A DNA stretch of 64,000 bases, from the NCBI GenBank assembly GCA_002452335.1, contig DKFJ01000009.1, forward strand, positions 35,458 to 99,457. Direction: 5' to 3'. The position numbers and the translations under genes were made by a program. This stretch comes from Deferribacteraceae bacterium UBA6799 (GTDB taxonomy: Bacteria; Chrysiogenota; Deferribacteres; Deferribacterales; Geovibrionaceae). Positions 59,295-64,000 of the stretch are shown here, piece by piece; positions within the stretch are counted from its first letter, which is position 1, and every line of letters starts with the position of its first letter. The notes below the pieces were generated by a model, which saw only the letters and a list, made by a program, of their open reading frames with translations, did not search any database and was not told the DNA's origin.

Positions 59295-60821
59295 TCAGTC
59301 CATCGGGGTGACTTCGTAGTCGTGGATGTGGAAAGACTCGTTGGGGGTCACTTCCACCTCTATATTCATCATCAGCTCTATCTCGTCCAGACTCTGTTTC
59401 TCATCGTCCAGTATCAGATCCACAACATCCGGATGAGCCTCGATATACACTTTTTTATTGCGGAAGAAGGGCGCTATCCTGCGCACCTCTCGGAGTATGT
59501 CGTAGCATACTGTAAGTTTGCTCTTCACTATGCCTCTGCCTTCGCAGTAGGGGCAGGGCTCGCTGAGCGATCTGGAAAGACTCTCCTGAACCCTCTTTCT
59601 GGTGATCTCCACCAGACCCAGAGGCGAAATATTTACCACGGATGCCTTTGCCCTGTCGTTCTTCAGCTCCACGTCCATTGTTTTCAGAACTTTCTGGCGG
59701 TTCTCTTCCTTCGCCATGTCTATGAAGTCCACGATGATGATGCCGCCTATGTTCCTGAGCCTTAACTGCCACGCTATCTCTTTTGCTGCCTCGAGATTGG
59801 TTTTAAGGATCGTCTCCTCGAAATTACGCTTGCCCACGAACTTCCCGGTGTTAACATCCACCACAGTCAGCGCTTCCGCCTGATCTATGACTATGTATCC
59901 GCCGGATTTCAGCCATACTTTTTTGTCCAGAATCCTGCCTATCTCGATCTCTATATTATAGTAGTCGAAGATGGGGATGTCGTTGGTATAGAGGCTGACC
60001 TCCATGTGCATGTCTGGCATGTATTCACGGAGAAAAGATTTTATCTTAAGAAAATCTGCTTTGTTATCGATGATAATACGGCTGACATCCGCTGTGGCGG
60101 TGTCTCTGAGTATGCGGAAGATGAGCCCGTGGTCTTCGTAGACCATGCTTGGCGCTTTGGTGGATGTCATCTGTTCCTTTATCTTCGCCCAGAGTCTTTC
60201 CAGATAGTCGAGGTCGGCAGTGATCTCCTCTCTGTCGTGTCCCGCGGACACTGTGCGGGCGATGAGCCCCACGCCGTCTGTCTTGATATCTTTCAGAATA
60301 TCTCTCAGGCGCTCGCGCTCCTCCTCTCCCTCTATCTTTCTGGACACTCCCACATGCTCGTATCCGGGCATCAGGACTATGTATCGTCCGGGGATCGTCA
60401 GGTGGGTTGTGAGCCTGGCGCCTTTCTGTCCTATGGACTCCTTGGCAACCTGAACTATGATCTCCTGACCCTCTTTCAGCATGTCTTCAATGGGTGGAAT
60501 CTCTTTGGGTTCGGTGGATTCGCCGTCTATGTCGGCCTCGTCGGTGATGCTTCCGTCTATGGATTTTTCCAGAAAGCTGACACGCTCGCCGTTTTCCACA
60601 TAAACATCGGCGGCGGGGAGAAAGGCGGCCTTGTTCAGACCTATGTCCACGAAAGCGGACTGGATGCCGGGCAGAACCTTTATCACTCTGCCTTTATAGA
60701 TGTTGCCTGCCACATTTTTACTGTGAGCCCGTTCTATCAGTATTTCGGCAGGGTTTCCGTTCTCCAGAACAGCAACTCTTGCCTCGTTCAGTGTTGAATT
60801 TACAATAATTTCTTTCGACAT
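59295..60821 (-). CDS. rng: Ribonuclease G/E family endoribonuclease
   Basis: This 508-residue single-strand endonuclease acts in rRNA maturation and mRNA decay. An N-terminal S1 domain (KNVAGNIYKGRVIKVLPGIQ) is followed by the RNase E/G core with catalytic aspartates in TVVDVNTGKF and IIVDFIDMAKEENR, and the zinc-link CPYC. The S1 domain holds an acidic insertion (about residues 85-110, DGSITDEADIDGEST) between strands. There is no long C-terminal scaffold, so RNase G-like rather than RNase E. It lies 19 bases after recR. Confidence 0.94.
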   Translation of the reverse strand: MSKEIIVNSTLNEARVAVLENGNPAEILIERAHSKNVAGNIYKGRVIKVLPGIQSAFVDIGLNKAAFLPAADVYVENGERVSFLEKSIDGSITDEADIDGESTEPKEIPPIEDMLKEGQEIIVQVAKESIGQKGARLTTHLTIPGRYIVLMPGYEHVGVSRKIEGEEERERLRDILKDIKTDGVGLIARTVSAGHDREEITADLDYLERLWAKIKEQMTSTKAPSMVYEDHGLIFRILRDTATADVSRIIIDNKADFLKIKSFLREYMPDMHMEVSLYTNDIPIFDYYNIEIEIGRILDKKVWLKSGGYIVIDQAEALTVVDVNTGKFVGKRNFEETILKTNLEAAKEIAWQLRLRNIGGIIIVDFIDMAKEENRQKVLKTMDVELKNDRAKASVVNISPLGLVEITRKRVQESLSRSLSEPCPYCEGRGIVKSKLTVCYDILREVRRIAPFFRNKKVYIEAHPDVVDLILDDEKQSLDEIELMMNIEVEVTPNESFHIHDYEVTPMD

Positions 60822-60840
60822 TTAAATTTTATTCCGTTGG

Positions 60841-61440
60841 TCAGTCGTGGATCTCTGTGCGCTGCTCCATAGCCTTTAAAAGGGTTAATTCGTCAGTGTA
60901 TTCCAGATTGGTGCCTATGGGCACGCCGCTAGCGATCTTTGTGACCTTGATATTTTTGTTTTTCAGCATCTTGGAAAGATATATCGCCGTTGTCTCCCCC
61001 TCTATGTCGGGGTTTGTGGCGATGATCACTTCCGTAACGCTCTCTTCGTCCGTTCTTTTCAGGAGTTTGTCTATGGTCAGGTCTGACGGTCCTATACCGT
61101 CCAGAGGGGATATCCTGCCCCCCAGAACATGGTATCTGCCGTGGAAAAAACCCGTATTTTCCAGAACAAAGATGTCCTTTGCCTCTTCCACCACGCAGAG
61201 CTGACCGTTCAGCCTTCTGGGTTCCTGACAGATGGAACAGGTCTCTTCCTCGGAGAGATTTCCGCATATTTTACAGAACACGGTCTTCTCTTTCAGTTCG
61301 ATCATGCTCTCGGCGAGGTTTTTCACCTGCGCAGAGTCAGACTTGAGCAGATGCAGGGCAAGACGCACCGCCGTCTTCCGACCCACACCGGGCAGACGTG
61401 ACAGTTCCCCCACACACCGTTCAAAAATACGATTCTTCAT
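60841..61440 (-). CDS. recR: Recombination protein RecR
   Basis: This 199-residue protein of the RecFOR pathway loads RecA at gaps. It has the helix-hairpin-helix LSRLPGVGRKTAVRLALHLL, a zinc finger CKICGNLSEEETCSIC and a TOPRIM domain (LCVVEEAKDIFVLEN, ATNPDIEGETTAIYL). Length is standard. It follows ybaB, the usual partner; dnaX is not in front. A palindromic repeat occupies the 105-base space between the two. Confidence 0.96.
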   Translation of the reverse strand: MKNRIFERCVGELSRLPGVGRKTAVRLALHLLKSDSAQVKNLAESMIELKEKTVFCKICGNLSEEETCSICQEPRRLNGQLCVVEEAKDIFVLENTGFFHGRYHVLGGRISPLDGIGPSDLTIDKLLKRTDEESVTEVIIATNPDIEGETTAIYLSKMLKNKNIKVTKIASGVPIGTNLEYTDELTLLKAMEQRTEIHD

Positions 61441-61466
61441 TAGCTGTTGTTTTCCTGATTGTGGTG

Positions 61467-61532
61467 AGATTGCTTCGTTGCTCCGCTACTCGCAATGACG
61501 TCATTGCGAGCGCCGAAGGCGCGCGGCAATCT
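61467..61532. repeat. 66-bp interspersed palindromic repeat between ybaB and recR
   Basis: AGATTGC (61467-61473) pairs with GCAATCT (61526-61532). The centre CGCAATGA-CG-TCATTGCG (61491-61508) is a perfect 18-bp palindrome, and GCGCC-GAAG-GCGC forms a hairpin in the right half. The GTCATTGCGAGCG...GGCAATCT sequence matches a short repeat that I recall from many unrelated bacterial genomes. It lies inside the transcript. Confidence 0.75.
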
Positions 61533-61545
61533 AATACCACTGGTG

Positions 61546-61860
61546 TTAAAACATACCGGGGATGTTGAGCCCGAGGTTGCCTGTTACAGCGGACATTTTT
61601 GCCTGAACAACTTCCTGGGATTTTTTCAGCCCTTCGTTGACTGCCGCTGTGATGAGATCCTGAAGCATATCCACATCGTTAGGGTCCACAACGTCTTTTT
61701 CGATGGTGATGGATAAGAGCTCCTGCTTACCGTTCACTTTTACAGTGACCATTCCGCCGCCGGCGGTGGCTTCCACAACCTCTTTGGCAGCTTCCGCCTG
61801 AGCCTCTTCCATCTTTTTCTGCATTTTCTGAGCCTGTTTCATCATTTGCTGAATATTCAT
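61546..61860 (-). CDS. ybaB: YbaB/EbfC family nucleoid-associated protein
   Basis: The 104-residue protein has an N-terminal helix rich in Met, Gln, Lys and Glu (QQMMKQAQKMQKKMEEAQAE), then AGGGMVTVKVNGKQELLSI and DMLQDLITAAVNEGLKKSQE, the standard YbaB layout. It binds DNA as a dimer. It is the first gene of the minus-strand run toward recR, rng and rlmE and has its own promoter. Confidence 0.94.
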   Translation of the reverse strand: MNIQQMMKQAQKMQKKMEEAQAEAAKEVVEATAGGGMVTVKVNGKQELLSITIEKDVVDPNDVDMLQDLITAAVNEGLKKSQEVVQAKMSAVTGNLGLNIPGMF

Positions 61861-61906
61861 AAATCTATCTCCATATATTTTATAGCCTGTGTAATGTATG
61901 AACTAA

Positions 61907-61936
61907 TTATTATGAGGTATTGTTGCCCGTTGTCAA
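61907..61936 (-). promoter_or_regulatory. Promoter of ybaB-recR
   Basis: On the minus strand TTGACA (61936-61931) is followed after 18 bases by TAATAA (61912-61907), or after 16 by CATAAT. A small inverted repeat TTGTTG/CAACAA overlaps the -35 region. Confidence 0.6.
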
Positions 61937-61981
61937 CAAACAATAGATAATATCAGTATTTTTCGGGTGTGAAAACATCTA

Positions 61982-62037
61982 TTGACAGAGAATTGACACA
62001 GGAATAATATGCACGCTTGAATGAACGCTCATATGAG
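61982..62037 (+). promoter_or_regulatory. Promoter and likely operator of the second ArsR-type gene
   Basis: TTGACA (61982-61987) and TAATAT (62005-62010) are exactly 17 bases apart. A perfect 10-bp palindrome CTCATATGAG (62028-62037), with ATGA-ACGC-TCAT overlapping it (62021-62032), lies just after the expected start point and touches the ribosome binding site. Confidence 0.65.
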
Positions 62038-62044
62038 GGAATGA

Positions 62045-62395
62045 ATGACCGACGATCTTTTTCAGATGTCTGAGACCTTTGAGGACAGCCTTTCAGAGAT
62101 GAAGGGCAGGATGCCGTCAGACGCCGGGCTTCTGAAGATGGCGGATATGTTCAAGATTCTGTCCGACCCCACCCGTGTGCGCATACTCTATGCGCTGTCT
62201 CTGTCCCAGCTCTGTGTTCAGGATATTTCCGAGCTGGCACAGGTTTCCCAGTCTGCCGTTTCGCACCAGCTGCGCATCCTGCGCAACTCCGGTCTGGTTA
62301 ACTGGAAAAAGAGCGGTAAGCAGGTCTTCTACAGTCTGGACAGTGACGCCGTCAGAACTCTTATCGAAAAAGCATCGGAACATTCTCTGACCTGA
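62045..62395 (+). CDS. ArsR/SmtB-family regulator with degenerate metal sites
   Basis: The 116-residue protein has an SmtB/CadC-like extended N terminus and winged helix (LSDPTRVRILYALSLSQLCV, SQSAVSHQLRILRNSGLV). The helix-3 site ELCVCD reads QLCVQD, keeping only one cysteine. In the last helix, hand alignment to SmtB keeps one histidine (SEHS) while the Asp, His and Glu partners are lost. It may not sense metal by the known sites. A consensus promoter and palindrome precede it, so autorepression is likely. The aminotransferase downstream may be its target. Confidence 0.85.
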   Translation: MTDDLFQMSETFEDSLSEMKGRMPSDAGLLKMADMFKILSDPTRVRILYALSLSQLCVQDISELAQVSQSAVSHQLRILRNSGLVNWKKSGKQVFYSLDSDAVRTLIEKASEHSLT

Positions 62396-62434
62396 ACTGT
62401 CCATATTAATACTATACAAACCGGAGACAGAATT

Positions 62435-63562
62435 ATGCAGTTTTGTAATCTTAAACAGCAGTATACCGAACTTAAAGACGGCATAGACGCCAATATAGCC
62501 AAGGTGCTGGAGCACGGACTATACATCGGCGGACCCGAAGTGACCGAGCTGGAGAAAAAATGCGCCGAATTCGTTGGAGTGAAATACGCCAAAGCGTGCA
62601 GCTCCGGCACAGACGCTCTTCTTCTCGCTCTGATGGCTTATGATGTTCAGCCGGGGGACTACATCGTAACCACTCCTTTTACATTCATCGCCACAGCGGA
62701 GGTTATTTCTCTGGTTAAGGCGGTTCCGCTCTTCGTTGACATAGATGAGAAGACATATAATATATGTCCCGATAAACTGAAAAAATTCCTCAAGAATCCT
62801 CCGGTGGATTCTAAAAAGATAAAAGGCGTTATCACTGTTGACCTTTACGGTCAGTCAGCGGACTATGACGGCATAAGGGACGCTATGAAAGGTCATGACC
62901 TGTTTCTTATTCAGGATGCCGCCCAGTCTTTCGGAGGCGCTTATAAAGGAGCAAACCTCTGCTCTCAGGGAGATATTGGATGCACATCCTTCTTCCCCGC
63001 AAAACCTTTCGGCTGTTACGGAGACGGCGGAATGGTGTTCACCAATGACGACAATCTGGACGAGAGACTCGGATGGCTGAGAAACCACGGACAGAATGTC
63101 AGATACAGTCACAAGATAATAGGCATCAACGGACGTCTGGATACTATTCAGGCTGCCATTATGCTTGGAAAATTCGACAGATTCGTAAACTATGAGATCA
63201 AAAAACGCAACGATGTGGCGCTGGCATATATCAAAGGGCTTAAGAAAGTTGCCGATCAGGGCAAGATCACTCTGCCCTATATAATGCCGGACTCACGCCA
63301 TATCTGGGCGCAGTTCACTGTTCTGGCGGAGGACAGAGACGGGCTCATGGCTCATCTGTCATCCAAAGGGGTTCCTTCAGCTATACATTATCCTATTCCG
63401 CTTCATCTTCAGGAGGCTTTCGCTGAGTTTAAAGGAAAAGAGGGCGACTATCCCGTTTCTGAAAAGATCAGCAAAAATGTCATGAGCTTTCCTATGTGCG
63501 CCTATAAAACAGACGCGGAGATTGAAGAAGTTTGCGCAGCGGTGGCAGAGTTTTACGCATAA
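62435..63562 (+). CDS. DegT/DnrJ/EryC1/StrS family sugar aminotransferase
   Basis: The 375-residue PLP enzyme has ACSSGTDALLLALMA, TPFTFIATAEVISL, the QDAAQSFGGAYKG segment and the PLP lysine in SFFPAKPFGCYGDGG. These are typical of aminotransferases acting on nucleotide-linked keto sugars; the closest pattern I recognise is WbpE/WlbC (UDP-2-acetamido-3-keto sugar). It would supply an amino sugar for surface glycans, possibly for flagellin glycosylation, but no other sugar genes adjoin it. It lies 39 bases after the ArsR gene. Confidence 0.9.
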   Translation: MQFCNLKQQYTELKDGIDANIAKVLEHGLYIGGPEVTELEKKCAEFVGVKYAKACSSGTDALLLALMAYDVQPGDYIVTTPFTFIATAEVISLVKAVPLFVDIDEKTYNICPDKLKKFLKNPPVDSKKIKGVITVDLYGQSADYDGIRDAMKGHDLFLIQDAAQSFGGAYKGANLCSQGDIGCTSFFPAKPFGCYGDGGMVFTNDDNLDERLGWLRNHGQNVRYSHKIIGINGRLDTIQAAIMLGKFDRFVNYEIKKRNDVALAYIKGLKKVADQGKITLPYIMPDSRHIWAQFTVLAEDRDGLMAHLSSKGVPSAIHYPIPLHLQEAFAEFKGKEGDYPVSEKISKNVMSFPMCAYKTDAEIEEVCAAVAEFYA

Positions 63563-63627
63563 GAAGGCTTGATTTTACAGGCTTTCAGGCATGTTGAAAA
63601 ATCTTTAAAAATTTTTCAATAAAGTGC

Positions 63628-63656
63628 TTGACATATATTGCGTTAAAAGATAATAT
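63628..63656 (+). promoter_or_regulatory. Consensus promoter of the Thr-Tyr-Gly tRNA cluster
   Basis: TTGACA (63628-63633) and TAATAT (63651-63656) are exactly 17 bases apart, 20 bases before the first tRNA. Confidence 0.85.
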
Positions 63657-63676
63657 TTGCCTCCGTTTTGAAATAG

Positions 63677-63749
63677 GCTGGTGTAGCTCAATCGGTAGAG
63701 CAACTGACTTGTAATCAGTAGGTTGAGGGTTCAAGTCCTTTCACCAGCT
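63677..63749 (+). tRNA. tRNA-Thr (anticodon TGT)
   Basis: The acceptor GCTGGTG pairs with CACCAGC, the anticodon loop CTTGTAA lies between ACTGA and TCAGT, and a normal T arm follows. CCA is not encoded. Confidence 0.97.
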
Positions 63750-63792
63750 TCTCTTTACGGGATCGTGACGGCGCAAGCCGGGCATGTATATA

Positions 63793-63875
63793 GGGGAGAT
63801 ACCCAAGCGGCCAAAGGGGGCAGACTGTAAATCTGTTGTCGGATGACTTCGAAGGTTCGAATCCTTCTCTCCCCA
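63793..63875 (+). tRNA. tRNA-Tyr (anticodon GTA)
   Basis: A class II tRNA with a long variable arm. The acceptor GGGGAGA pairs with TCTCCCC, the anticodon loop is CTGTAAA and the T arm is GAAGG-TTCGAAT-CCTTC. Confidence 0.97.
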
Positions 63876-63891
63876 CTCTTTTTGAAAAAAT

Positions 63892-63965
63892 GCGGGTGTA
63901 GCTCAGTTGGCTAGAGCATCAGCCTTCCAAGCTGAGGGTCACGGGTTCGAGTCCCGTTACCCGCT
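63892..63965 (+). tRNA. tRNA-Gly (anticodon TCC)
   Basis: The acceptor GCGGGTG pairs with TACCCGC (one G-T pair), the anticodon loop is CTTCCAA and the T arm is ACGGG-TTCGAGT-CCCGT. The Thr-Tyr-Gly order often precedes tuf, which would lie beyond the window. Confidence 0.96.
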
Positions 63966-64000
63966 TTTTTTTTCTAAAAAGCTGTATGAAAGACGGACGA

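Noticed and set aside
59217..59765. A plus-strand frame of 182 codons, and another at 60006-60797
   Set aside because: Both are antisense to the RNase G gene and look like shadow translations rich in His, Val and Leu.
61861..62044. SRP RNA or dnaX fragment upstream of ybaB
   Set aside because: The gap contains two promoters and operator-like sequence facing opposite ways, but no SRP-like fold or dnaX coding sequence.

Overview
The window looks like chromosomal DNA of a free-living, flagellated, anaerobic or respiring Gram-negative bacterium. Outer-membrane machinery (a BamD-like lipoprotein, a TolC-like protein, an RND pump, an autotransporter), a flagellin, a periplasmic Tat-exported NiFe hydrogenase, molybdate uptake and many Fe-S proteins are present. 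The protein flavour suggests Deferribacterota (Geovibrio/Denitrovibrio/Seleniivibrio relatives), but this is recognition from memory and not a database result. Most genes are closely packed in directional operons, often with overlapping stop and start codons, and several regulated genes carry TTGACA-N17-TAATAT-like promoters.

Layout. 1-5.3 kb: a Fur-family regulator overlapping a ZnuA-type zinc-binding protein, a radical SAM protein on the other strand, and a two-gene NiFe hydrogenase. 5.4-6.9 kb: an AT-rich Fic protein and a small thioredoxin-fold-like protein. 7-10.6 kb: an aminotransferase-hisZ-purA operon running up to a tRNA cluster (Lys, Glu, Val, Asp). 11.2-13.0 kb: a single, very AT-rich KAP-like P-loop NTPase gene directly behind tRNA-Asp, the most obviously foreign gene here. 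13-15.5 kb: tautomerase, cupin, FAD protein and phosphoesterase. 15.6-21.8 kb: a long plus-strand run of tRNA nucleotidyltransferase, FAH hydrolase, YkgJ-like protein, coaE, hypA, hypB, rnhB, yraN, a TPR protein and folE2. The hydrogenase nickel-insertion genes hypA/hypB therefore sit inside a housekeeping operon about 13 kb from the hydrogenase itself.

21.9-32.5 kb is all minus strand: an autotransporter, an MltD-like lytic transglycosylase, then an eight-gene run cysE-iscR-nifS-MFS-small ORF-nth-lrp-glycosyltransferase, preceded by a ferredoxin. 32.7-38.2 kb is a plus-strand operon of an LSm-like protein, a Nudix hydrolase, a ClC protein, a UvrD/PcrA helicase and a VanX-like dipeptidase. 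38.3-42.1 kb is a molybdenum block: a molbindin gene facing a modE-modA-diTOBE-modB-modC operon, with a near-textbook ModE operator over the modE start.

42.1-49.6 kb holds an AI-2E family permease, a DUF2892 protein and an ArsR-controlled tripartite RND efflux operon with recognisable promoter/operator sequences. 49.8-54.8 kb runs ribF-rimO-bamD-serS-RsmI-like. 54.8-61.9 kb on the minus strand has a very large flagellin, a DUF134 regulator, a nitroreductase, rlmE, RNase G, recR and ybaB. The end holds a second ArsR-like regulator, a DegT/DnrJ aminotransferase and tRNA-Thr/Tyr/Gly, an arrangement that often precedes tuf. I saw no CRISPR array, transposase, integrase, prophage or rRNA. No gene-free stretch exceeds about 250 bases.
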